A stretch of 64,000 nucleotides of DNA, taken from positions 1,153,504-1,217,503 of the forward strand of contig OY282355.1 in NCBI GenBank assembly GCA_958295525.1, in the 5' to 3' direction. The translations under genes were made by a program, and so were the position numbers. Within the stretch, counting starts at the first letter, position 1, and every line of letters begins with the position of its first letter. Source of the DNA: an uncultured Dehalococcoidia bacterium. Its GTDB lineage: Bacteria > Chloroflexota > Dehalococcoidia > Lucifugimonadales > Australimonadaceae. This document shows, piece by piece, positions 58,041-64,000 of this stretch. The notes under the pieces were generated by a model. It did not search any database. It saw only the letters and a program-made list of their open reading frames with translations, and was not told the DNA's origin.

Positions 58041-58909
58041 TCCCGGCCCCGTTCGCCTACCACGCCCCGCAGTCCCTGCGCGAGGCGCTCCGTCTGCTGC
58101 GCGCGCATGAGGGCGAGGCGCGGGTCGTCGCCGGCGGAATGAGCCTCATCCCTGCGATGAAACTCCGGCTCGCCCAGCCCGAGCATCTCGTGGACATCGG
58201 CGGGCTCAGCGAACTGAGCGGCGTCCGCCGAACGGACGACGGCGGCGTCGCGGTCGGCGCGTGCGTCACGTACCGCCGCCTCGAAACGTCGCGGAGCGCG
58301 CGGGCCGCCGCGCCTCTCCTCGCGGAGACGGTCGCGCAGGTCGGCGACTTGCAAGTGCGGAACCGCGGGACGCTGGGCGGAAGCGCCGCCCACGCCGACC
58401 CGGCCGCCGACGCCCCCGCCGCCTTGCTCGCGCTTGACGCCGCCCTGCGCGCGACCGGCGGAGCGAGACCCCGCGTCATTCCGGCGGCGCGCTTCTTCCT
58501 CGACGCCTACGAAACCGCCCTCGCCCCGACGGAGATTCTCACCGAGATCCTCATTCCCAAGCAGCCGCCCCGCACCGGAGCGGCGTATCTGAAGTTCGCC
58601 AACAAAGCGTCGCGCTTCGCCATCGTGGGAGTCGCCGCCGCGCTCACGCTCGACCGGCGGGGCGTGTGCTCCCGGGCGCGCGTCGCGGTTACGGGCGCGG
58701 GCCCTCGCCCCGTTCGGGCAAGCGCCACCGAGCGCTGGCTGACCGGGCGTCAGCCGTCCCAAACGGCCATCGGCGAGGCCGCCGCCCGCGCATCGAGAGG
58801 AATGGAGTTCATCGAAGACGTCCACGGCTCCGAGGAGTACCGCGAGCATCTGACGCGCGTCATTACGCGCCGCGCCCTGGAAGAAGCCGCCCGCCGCGCC
58901 GGAGCCTAA
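58037..58909 (+). CDS. CoxM-like FAD subunit of a molybdenum hydroxylase
   Basis: 290-aa FAD-binding subunit. AGGMSLIPAMKLRL and VGDLQVRNRGTLGGSAAHADPAADAP are the FAD-binding signatures of CoxM/XdhB; the C-terminal CO dehydrogenase flavoprotein domain follows. GTG start at 58037 overlaps the CoxS stop. In this family electrons flow from the Mo subunit through CoxS to this FAD subunit. The expected large subunit (CoxL/XdhA) does not follow; a terminator does. Confidence 0.9.
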   Translation: MIPAPFAYHAPQSLREALRLLRAHEGEARVVAGGMSLIPAMKLRLAQPEHLVDIGGLSELSGVRRTDDGGVAVGACVTYRRLETSRSARAAAPLLAETVAQVGDLQVRNRGTLGGSAAHADPAADAPAALLALDAALRATGGARPRVIPAARFFLDAYETALAPTEILTEILIPKQPPRTGAAYLKFANKASRFAIVGVAAALTLDRRGVCSRARVAVTGAGPRPVRASATERWLTGRQPSQTAIGEAAARASRGMEFIEDVHGSEEYREHLTRVITRRALEEAARRAGA

Positions 58910-58916
58910 AAGCGCG

Positions 58917-58961
58917 AGCGCCCCGCTCCTTCCCGATGGGGGAGAAGAGCGGGGCGCTTTT
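58917..58961 (+). terminator. Rho-independent terminator after CoxM-like gene
   Basis: Perfect 12-bp stem AGCGCCCCGCTC (58917-58928) with GAGCGGGGCGCT (58947-58958), an 18-nt loop and a TTTT run (58958-58961). An A-run on the other side (58908-58911) may let it also serve the converging PII gene. Confidence 0.88.
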
Positions 58962-58986
58962 GGATACGGAGCGGCGCGCGGGCGCG

Positions 58987-59346
58987 CTAGACGGCGGTCT
59001 CTCCGCGCTCGCCGGTGCGGACGCGGACGACCTCCGTGACCGGCGTCACGAAGATCTTGCCGTCGCCGATCTCGCCCTTGTCGCCCGTGCGCGCGGCCTC
59101 GATGATGGCGGTGATGACCGCCTCCTGCATATCGTCGACGACGACGGTGCGGACGATCGTCTTGGGGACGGAGTGGCGGCTCGCCATCGCGCCGCCGCGC
59201 CCGACGAACACCTCGACGCCGCGCTGGCGCCCCTCGCCGGTGACGTTGCTGTAGTAGAACCCCTGGCAGCCGACGGACTCCAGCGCCTCCGTGACGTGGT
59301 GGATGCGCTCGGGCCGGACGACCGCCTCTATGCTGATCATTGTCAT
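58987..59346 (-). CDS. glnB: PII nitrogen regulatory protein, T-loop without Tyr51
   Basis: 119-aa PII protein. MISIEAVVRPERIHHVTEAL, GEGRQRGVEVF, and VVVDDMQEAVITAIIEAARTGDKGEIGDGKIFVTPVTEVVRVRTGERG are the family's core, B-loop and C-loop. The T-loop reads GRQRGVEVFVGRGGAMASRH, lacking the Tyr51 that is uridylylated in Proteobacteria, so regulation is probably by ligand binding alone or another modification. It is 65 bp downstream of amt on the same strand, the usual arrangement in which PII (GlnK) blocks Amt when ammonium is ample. Confidence 0.92.
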   Translation of the reverse strand: MTMISIEAVVRPERIHHVTEALESVGCQGFYYSNVTGEGRQRGVEVFVGRGGAMASRHSVPKTIVRTVVVDDMQEAVITAIIEAARTGDKGEIGDGKIFVTPVTEVVRVRTGERGETAV

Positions 59347-59411
59347 GTTGTGCCTCCGGTTCTCCGGGGGCGGCGGCGAACCGCGCGCCCCCGTCTGTCG
59401 CTATGCGTATG

Positions 59412-60605
59412 CTAGTCCGCTCCGTCGCTCACGTAGGCGCGCTCGCCGTGCGCCGCGACGTCCAACCCAACGTCCTCGTCGCGGTCGCTCACGCGCAGGC
59501 CCAAGCCCGGAATGAGGTCGAGAACCTTGAGGATGATGAACGTGGCGATGAACGAGTAGGCGAGCGTCGCAACGATGCCCACCGCCTGAATGCCGAGTTG
59601 CTCCACGTCGCCCTCGATCAGGCCGGGGACGCCGGCGAACGCCGACACCGTGAAGATGCCGGTGGCGAGCGCCCCCCAGATGCCGCCGACGCCGTGCACG
59701 GCGAAGACGTCGAGCGAGTCGTCCACAGCGATCTTGGGGCGGATGAGGACGGCGGCGTAGCAGAAGACGCCCGCGCCGAGTCCGATGGCGAGCGCGCCCA
59801 TTACACCGACCGCGCCCGCCGCCGGAGTGATGGCGACGAGTCCGCCGACGGCGCCGGTGGCGACGCCCGCCGCGCTCATCTTCTTGTTCTGGATCTGCGA
59901 GAGAACGCCCCACGTGAGGGCGGCCGTCGCGGCGGCGGCGTTGGTCACCAGGAAGGCGTTGACCGCCACGCCGTCGGCTGCGAGGCCGGAGCCGGCGTTG
60001 AATCCGAACCATCCGAACCAGAGCAGCGCCGCGCCGATGACGACGTAGGGCAAGTTGCCCGGCTCGAGGCCGGGGTTGCGCCGCTTGCCGACGAGGATGG
60101 CGGCGGCGACGGCGGCGACGGCGGCGTTGATGTGGACGACTGTGCCGCCCGCGAAGTCGAGCGCGCCCATCTCAAAGAGCCAGCCGTTTGGCGCCCAGAC
60201 CCAGTGCGCGATAGGGGCGTAGACCACCGTGATCCAGATCACGAGGAACACGAGGTAGGTGGTGAACTTGAAACGCTCGACGATCGCGCCCGTGATCAGC
60301 GCGGGGGTGATGATGGCGAACATCATCTGGAACACGGCGAACAGCATATCGTCGCCGGGCTCGATTCCCCTAAGGCCGAGGAACGAAAGGTCGCCCACCC
60401 AGGCGTTGCCATCGCCGAACGCGACGCTGTAGCCCCAGAGGATCCAGACGACGCTCACGACGGCCATGCTCATAAACGAGAGCATTATCGTGCTGATGAC
60501 GTTGCGGCTGCGGACGAGCCCTCCGTAGAAGAAGGCGAGGCCCGGCGTCATCAGCAACACCAGAGCCGAAGCCGTCAGCAACCATGCGGTATTCCCACTG
60601 TCCAT
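59412..60605 (-). CDS. amt: Ammonium transporter
   Basis: 397-aa Amt protein with eleven predicted TM helices. AWLLTASALVLLMTPGLAFFYGGLVR, FAGGTVVHINAAVAAV (first pore His) and FAVHGVGGIWGALATGIF (second pore His) are hallmarks. The cytoplasmic C-tail is present (DRDEDVGLDVAAHGERAY), which is the region that transmits PII gating. ATG at 60605. It is upstream of the PII gene, and an FNT channel gene precedes it. Confidence 0.96.
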   Translation of the reverse strand: MDSGNTAWLLTASALVLLMTPGLAFFYGGLVRSRNVISTIMLSFMSMAVVSVVWILWGYSVAFGDGNAWVGDLSFLGLRGIEPGDDMLFAVFQMMFAIITPALITGAIVERFKFTTYLVFLVIWITVVYAPIAHWVWAPNGWLFEMGALDFAGGTVVHINAAVAAVAAAILVGKRRNPGLEPGNLPYVVIGAALLWFGWFGFNAGSGLAADGVAVNAFLVTNAAAATAALTWGVLSQIQNKKMSAAGVATGAVGGLVAITPAAGAVGVMGALAIGLGAGVFCYAAVLIRPKIAVDDSLDVFAVHGVGGIWGALATGIFTVSAFAGVPGLIEGDVEQLGIQAVGIVATLAYSFIATFIILKVLDLIPGLGLRVSDRDEDVGLDVAAHGERAYVSDGAD

Positions 60606-60700
60606 ATGCGGCGCTCCTTCCCAATGGAATGTCCGTCTACGCTATCACGCGCCGCCGCGCTCGCTCGTTGCGTATCGTTTACGAATTTTTTACGAATCTG

Positions 60701-61576
60701 TTACGGACGGCCCGCGCCTTGCTCCGGCCTGCCCCGCAGGTGAATGAACCAGTGGGCGAGCCCCACGATCACGCCGCCTCCGACGATGTTGCCCAGGCTG
60801 GCGGCGGCCAGGTTGTGGGCGGCCCACGGGACGGTCAGCCGTCCGGCGTCGGAGGCGGTTAGCCCGGCGGCGGCCAGCGTCTCCGGCTCGGCGGCGGCGA
60901 GCAGCACGCCTATGGGGATGAAATACATATTGGCGACGCTGTGCTCGAACCCCGCCGCGACGAAAGCGCAGACGGGCAGAAGCAGCCCCGCCAGTTTGTC
61001 TATCGCCGTGCGCCCTGCCATCGCCATCCATACGGCGAGGCATACGAGCATATTGGCGAGGATTCCCCGGACGAACGCCGTTTCAAAGGAGAGGTTGACC
61101 TTCGCGTCGGCGGTCGCCACCGCCGCGCCCCCGAAGGCGAAGTCGCTCTGCGTCCACCATCCGCCGGCGTAGATCAGAAAGACGATGATGAGCGACCCGA
61201 TGAGATTCCCCGCGTAGGCGAGCGCCCAATTGCGCCCCAGCGAAAGAGCGCTGATGCGGCGCGTGAACAGCCCCATCAGCATCAGGTTGTTGCCCGTGAA
61301 CAACTCCGCTCCGGTGATCACCACCATAAACAGGCCCATAGCGAGCCCGACGCCCATCAGGAGTTTCGTGGGGCCGACGCCGAGTTCCGAGCCGACGCTG
61401 ATCGTGCCGGCGAGCATCGACCCAAGCGCGATGAAGACGCCGGCCATCACGCCCAGCGCCAGCGTCGCGGCGACGCCTGTCCGCGTCTTGGCGACTCCCG
61501 CCGCCTCCACTCTGCGCGCGATGTCCGCCGGAGAGAACGCCTCCACCATCGGGATCGCCTGATTCTCGCCGCTCAT
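60701..61576 (-). CDS. Formate/nitrite transporter family (FNT) channel
   Basis: 291-aa, six-TM FNT protein. MGVGLAMGLFMVVITGAELFTGNNLML contains the conserved GAELFTGN of the first half; AFVRGILANMLVCLAVWMA and FEHSVANMYFIPIG carry the second-half Asn and His of the pore constriction. FNT channels move formate, nitrite or hydrosulfide. Position next to amt suggests nitrite, but the family is promiscuous. ATG at 61576. Confidence 0.92.
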   Translation of the reverse strand: MSGENQAIPMVEAFSPADIARRVEAAGVAKTRTGVAATLALGVMAGVFIALGSMLAGTISVGSELGVGPTKLLMGVGLAMGLFMVVITGAELFTGNNLMLMGLFTRRISALSLGRNWALAYAGNLIGSLIIVFLIYAGGWWTQSDFAFGGAAVATADAKVNLSFETAFVRGILANMLVCLAVWMAMAGRTAIDKLAGLLLPVCAFVAAGFEHSVANMYFIPIGVLLAAAEPETLAAAGLTASDAGRLTVPWAAHNLAAASLGNIVGGGVIVGLAHWFIHLRGRPEQGAGRP

Positions 61577-61630
61577 ACCGCGCCTCCCTTACGCCTTCGA
61601 CACAGGACTTTGCCGGAGCACGCGGTCGGG

Positions 61631-62182
61631 TCAGAGCGCGGCGGCCTCCGGCAGCGGCGCTCCGTTGAGGGTGAAGGACGAGGCGACCTCCACGTTTTGG
61701 ATGAGCGATTGCAAGGCGAAGCAACTCGCCTCCGCCATATCCACGAGACGGCGGACGCGCTCAGGCGGCTCGCCGGATTGCACGTCAACCTCGGTTTCGA
61801 GGCCGACCGGCCCGCCGGTGATCGTGCCCGCGAGCGCGGAGCCGTCGCGGTAGAAGCGCGCCGTCTGGCGCAAACTCGCTTTGTCGTAGCGGATCTTGGT
61901 CATCTCGCTCAACCGAGCGAGTTGCGTGAGCAGTCAGAAGGCGACGCCTGCGGAGAAGTACGCGAGCGGAGGCGGCGCGGTGTCGTCCCCCCCGAGGTAG
62001 ACGCCTTCGTCGCAGACCATCTCGAACGCGCTGCCGCGTCCGGCGTGCACGCGGGCGCGTTTGCGCTGACGCTCCAGCGTCTCGGCCTCGACCGTGATGA
62101 CGATCTCGCGGCGGCTTCCGTCGGCTCCGCCGAGCCCCGGCGCCGCCTCTTTCGTCTCGACTTTCCGAACGATCTCTTCCAT
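61631..62182 (-). CDS. OsmC-family selenoprotein (in-frame TGA read as Sec)
   Basis: 183-residue OsmC-like protein if TGA at 61936-61934 encodes selenocysteine at residue 83. The first half ends PPLAYFSAGVAF and the second half continues LLTQLARLSEMTKIRYDK; in homologues the redox Cys of OsmC falls at this point of the central helix. Both sides are in one frame and match the family: the N-terminal swapped domain, then QTARFYRDGSALAGTITGG and a late segment PERVRRLVDMAEASCFALQSLI that carries the second conserved Cys. A SECIS-like hairpin follows. OsmC proteins reduce organic hydroperoxides with two thiols; Sec would raise the rate. ATG at 62182. Confidence 0.85.
61904..61936 (-). promoter_or_regulatory. 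Predicted bacterial SECIS element (OsmC-family gene)
   Basis: 19 nt after the TGA (61936-61934), a 7-bp perfect stem CTCGCTC/GAGCGAG (61921-61915 with 61910-61904) closes a GGTT loop. Loop composition and spacing parallel the element in the GrdB-family gene. Confidence 0.82.
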
Positions 62183-62333
62183 GCGCCTGCCGCTTCCCGC
62201 TCCTAGCCGCCGCTCTCTAACCCTCGCTCCCGCACGGGCAGGAGACTCGCCCTTTCCGGCGGCGCCGTCTCCCTGTTCCTATCTCCTCTGGGAGAGGGAA
62301 GGGTAGGGCGGCCCCGCGGCGCGGAGGAAATCT

Positions 62334-62409
62334 TGGAGGCGACGGGCGGAATCGAACCGCCGGATAGAGGTTTTGCAGACCTCCGCCTTAACCACTTGGC
62401 TACGTCGCC
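62334..62409 (-). tRNA. tRNA-Cys (anticodon GCA)
   Basis: Cloverleaf on the minus strand: acceptor stem GGCGACG/CGTCGCC, anticodon stem GAGGT/ACCTC with loop CTGCAAA (anticodon GCA), T-arm GGCGGTTCGATTCCGCC, discriminator U73 as required for cysteine identity, and an encoded CCA (62336-62334). Confidence 0.95.
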
Positions 62410-62504
62410 CTTCCTCATTAGGTTACCCACGGGAGCGTGGTTCGTCAACGGCGAAGCGCAGCGCGCCCGTCTCCTTATCTCCCTCTCTGTCCCATCATCC
62501 CCCC

Positions 62505-62560
62505 TTGTCCCGTCATTCCCGCGCCCCTTGTCCCGTCATTCCCGCATAGGCGGGAACCTC
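62505..62560. repeat. dRS3-like repeats at the end of the secreted-protein gene
   Basis: A half copy near 62512 and a full copy near 62534 (GTCATTCCCGCATAGGCGGG). The full copy supplies the TGA stop of the secreted-protein gene. Confidence 0.88.
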
Positions 62561-63219
62561 GCCCCCGTCGGTTCGTTCGCGCCCCGCGCCGCGCGCGTGC
62601 GCGCCTTCCGCGGCGCGAAGACCAGCCACAGAATGGGAACGAGGAGCCCGAGTCCTGCGACGACGGCCGTCCAGGGAATCGCCGCGCGCTGCGCCGGAAT
62701 GGTTACGGAAACGGCGAGCGAGGCGCTCCCCAATCGGGAGTCTATGGCGACGTGGATCTCCCACTCGCCCGCCGATTCGGGAGCGAAAACGGCGGCGTAT
62801 TCGTTGGGCCCCGTTCGGACGGCGGACTCGGGGCCGAGGCGCTCGCCGCCGCGCTGAGCGGAGACCGCGGCGCGGGGGGCGTAGGGCAAAGGATCGCCAA
62901 GGGCGTCGGGCTCGAAGATAAGGGTTATTTCGAGGAAGCCGACGCTTGGGACGGCCTCGATGAGGAGGTCGTAGGGCCCGGCCATCCCGCGATGGATTTC
63001 GACGCTTCCTTCGTGGCGGCTGTGCGCGCTCGCCGCAGGAGCGGCGGCGAGAAGCGAAACGAGAACGCAGGCGGCGAGGAGAAGGAGAACCGCTCGCGCG
63101 TGCAGGGCGGAAGGAGCCTTGCGGCGAGGAGCGTCATCATGAGAGGGAGTCGGGCGAGATTCCCGCCTGCGCGGGAATGACGATAGGCTATGAGACGTCG
63201 GCGAGGCAGAGAGCGTCAT
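62536..63219 (-). CDS. Hypothetical secreted protein with C-terminal TM; both ends in repeats
   Basis: 227 aa if started at ATG 63219. A hydrophobic signal (AVLLLLAACVLVSLLAAAPAASA) is followed by a beta-rich extracytoplasmic domain (GMAGPYDLLIEAVPSVGFLEITLIFEP, GEWEIHVAIDSRLG) and a C-terminal TM anchor (WTAVVAGLGLLVPILWLVFAP), a layout seen in YtkA/FixH-like or CopC-like proteins. Residues about 13-30 ([17 protein letters not shown]) are a translated palindromic repeat lying before the signal peptide, and the final ARFPPMRE with the stop is another. The real start is uncertain because no better in-frame start exists after the first repeat. Confidence 0.65.
   Translation of the reverse strand: MTLSASPTSHSLSSFPRRRESRPTPSHDDAPRRKAPSALHARAVLLLLAACVLVSLLAAAPAASAHSRHEGSVEIHRGMAGPYDLLIEAVPSVGFLEITLIFEPDALGDPLPYAPRAAVSAQRGGERLGPESAVRTGPNEYAAVFAPESAGEWEIHVAIDSRLGSASLAVSVTIPAQRAAIPWTAVVAGLGLLVPILWLVFAPRKARTRAARGANEPTGARFPPMRE
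63155..63182. repeat. dRS3-like repeat at start of secreted-protein gene, flanked by duplications
   Basis: One copy (GATTCCCGCCTGCGCGGGAA). On its right side a 22-bp segment (63186-63207) is an almost exact duplicate of 63223-63244, the end of the EVE gene; GAGCGTCATC at 63129 recurs at 63211. Confidence 0.85.
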
Positions 63220-63224
63220 CGGGG

Positions 63225-63689
63225 CTATGAGGCGTCGGCGAGGCGGAGGACGGCGTCGAATTCGTCTTCGGTGACGGGGGTAATGGAGAAGCGGTTGCCG
63301 CGCCTCAGCACGATCATATCGGCGAGGGCGGGCTCTTGCCGGAGGTCGTCGGGCGTGAGAAGGCGGGGGAACTTGCGCTCGGCCTTGAGATCGACCATAT
63401 ACCAGACGGGCCTTTCGGGCGTGCTCTTCGGGTCGGGGTGGTCGGAGTCCGGGTCCCATGCGGTGTGGTCGGGGTAGCCCTCGCTGACGACGACGGCGGT
63501 TCCGGCGACGCCGATGGGGTTGGCGCTGGAATGCCAAAAGAGAACGCGGTCGCCGGGCTTGATGTCGTCGCGGAGCCAGTTCCGCACTTGGAAGTTGCGA
63601 ACGCCGTCCCACTCGCCGACGCCGTCGCGGACGAGGTCGTCGTAGGAGTAGGTCGTGGGTTCCGACTTGAAGAGCCAGTGGCGGGGCAT
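63225..63689 (-). CDS. EVE domain-containing protein
   Basis: 154-aa EVE-domain (YTH/PUA-like fold) protein: HWLFKSEPTTYSYDDL, WDGVRNFQVRNWLRDDIKPGDRVLFWHS, GVAGTAVVVSEGYPDHTA and WYMVDLKAERKF are the standard conserved blocks. These proteins bind modified bases in nucleic acids. ATG at 63689. It is upstream of the secreted-protein gene but separated by the repeat and duplication. Confidence 0.93.
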   Translation of the reverse strand: MPRHWLFKSEPTTYSYDDLVRDGVGEWDGVRNFQVRNWLRDDIKPGDRVLFWHSSANPIGVAGTAVVVSEGYPDHTAWDPDSDHPDPKSTPERPVWYMVDLKAERKFPRLLTPDDLRQEPALADMIVLRRGNRFSITPVTEDEFDAVLRLADAS

Positions 63690-63699
63690 TTCGTCTCTC

Positions 63700-63730
63700 T
63701 CATCGCGGGGTTCCGCCTGCGCGGGCGGGC
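63700..63730. repeat. Decayed dRS3-like repeat
   Basis: A partial palindrome (GGTTCCGCCTGCGCGGGC) lies between the EVE gene and the LLM oxidoreductase gene. Confidence 0.5.
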
Positions 63731-63751
63731 GAACCGGTAAGCAGGGCTAGG

Positions 63752-64000
63752 CTACGCGAAATGAGGGGCGACCTCTTTCGCGAAGCGTTCGGCGACGCGG
63801 CGGTCGAAGGGGCGCGGGGTCATCAGGATGAAGTGCGTGACGCCGATGTCCGTCCAGCGCCCCAACTGCTCAACGATCTCTTCGGGAGAGCCGAGGAGCA
63901 TGCTGTCGCGCGCCTGGGCCTCGGGGGTCGCGTAGTAGGCGGTTTGCTGAGTGGCGAGGGTCGCGCCGCGCTCGACGGCGGCGGCGATTTCCGATGCGTC
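63752..64000 (-). CDS. LLM-class flavin-dependent oxidoreductase (C-terminal part)
   Basis: The last 82 codons and TAG of a gene continuing beyond the window. The visible sequence (ATPEAQARDSMLLGSPEEIVEQLGRWTDIGVTHFILMTPRPFD) is the typical C-terminus of F420- or FMN-dependent luciferase-like monooxygenases, with the GSPEEIVEQL helix. Such enzymes are abundant in SAR202-type genomes. Substrate cannot be judged from this fragment. Confidence 0.85.
   Translation of the reverse strand, partial: DASEIAAAVERGATLATQQTAYYATPEAQARDSMLLGSPEEIVEQLGRWTDIGVTHFILMTPRPFDRRVAERFAKEVAPHFA

Noticed and set aside
62333-62857. Plus-strand ORF beginning GGIEPPDRGFADLR
   Set aside because: It reads antisense through tRNA-Cys, a well-known source of false ORFs, and then through repeat sequence.
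1-64000. Insertion sequences, integrases or prophage genes
   Set aside because: No transposase, recombinase or phage structural protein was recognised on either strand, despite the many repeats.

Overview
The window is GC-rich bacterial DNA with tightly packed genes, frequent 4-base ATGA/GTGA stop-start overlaps and many hairpin repeats between genes. Gene content points to a catabolically broad, probably marine bacterium: three Rieske oxygenases, a LigJ-like hydratase, MhpD-like hydratase, CaiB/BaiF CoA-transferase, two crotonases, an orphan HyuB, an LLM flavin oxidoreductase, an enolase-superfamily enzyme and CoxS/CoxM subunits. This mix fits Chloroflexota such as SAR202/Dehalococcoidia-like lineages. 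That placement is an inference from content; no rRNA or marker gene here settles it.

Layout. 0-9.2 kb: MFS transporter (cut by the window edge), a three-gene hpnA/hpnG-like operon, coaE with a CbbQ/MoxR-type ATPase, a Fic protein, a MenB-like crotonase and an acyl-CoA carboxyltransferase. 9.5-15.2 kb: amidohydrolase, then a complete ABC importer (lipoprotein, double-length permease, ATPase). 15.3-23.9 kb: a small toxin-antitoxin pair, MhpD-like hydratase, repeat array, a membrane protein with a LivK-type lipoprotein, ilvD, orphan hyuB and a Rieske oxygenase. 23.9-27.8 kb: an unusual operon of fatty acid hydroxylase, GH3-family enzyme and enolase-superfamily enzyme. 28-33.7 kb: CoA-transferase, crotonase, AbrB/PIN toxin-antitoxin module with a decayed second copy, class II aldolase and thiI. 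33.9-39.6 kb: a run with 4-base overlaps carrying a Rieske oxygenase, small protein, DNA methyltransferase, endonuclease and ornithine cyclodeaminase-like protein, then a second Rieske oxygenase. 39.8-42.8 kb: small protein, MFS, zinc-ribbon peptide, PLD-like protein. 42.8-43.9 kb: a large higher-order hairpin-repeat array. 43.9-55.8 kb: a GrdB-family selenoprotein, then four paralogous GT39-like membrane glycosyltransferases with a LigJ-like gene between the first two. 55.9-64 kb: cupin, alcohol dehydrogenase, CoxS/CoxM, PII, Amt, FNT channel, an OsmC-family selenoprotein, tRNA-Cys, a secreted protein, an EVE protein and the end of an LLM oxidoreductase.

Three things stand out. First, two genes are interrupted by in-frame TGA codons (44650-44652 and 61934-61936, minus strand) at positions suited to redox Cys, and each TGA is followed 17-19 nt later by a hairpin whose apical loop begins GGT. 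They are best read as selenocysteine codons with bacterial SECIS elements, so each gene would be split by ordinary gene callers. Second, a palindromic repeat of the form ATTCCC-N8-GGGAAT (the Neisseria dRS3 pattern) occurs roughly fifty times by eye. It forms arrays, supplies stop codons, sits between direct duplications of host sequence and has entered coding sequence in frame. Third, the hydroxylase-GH3-enolase operon and the mosaic glycosyltransferase family look like systems without an obvious described counterpart.

Nitrogen uptake is represented by Amt and PII with an FNT-family anion channel upstream. No transposase, integrase, CRISPR array or rRNA was seen.
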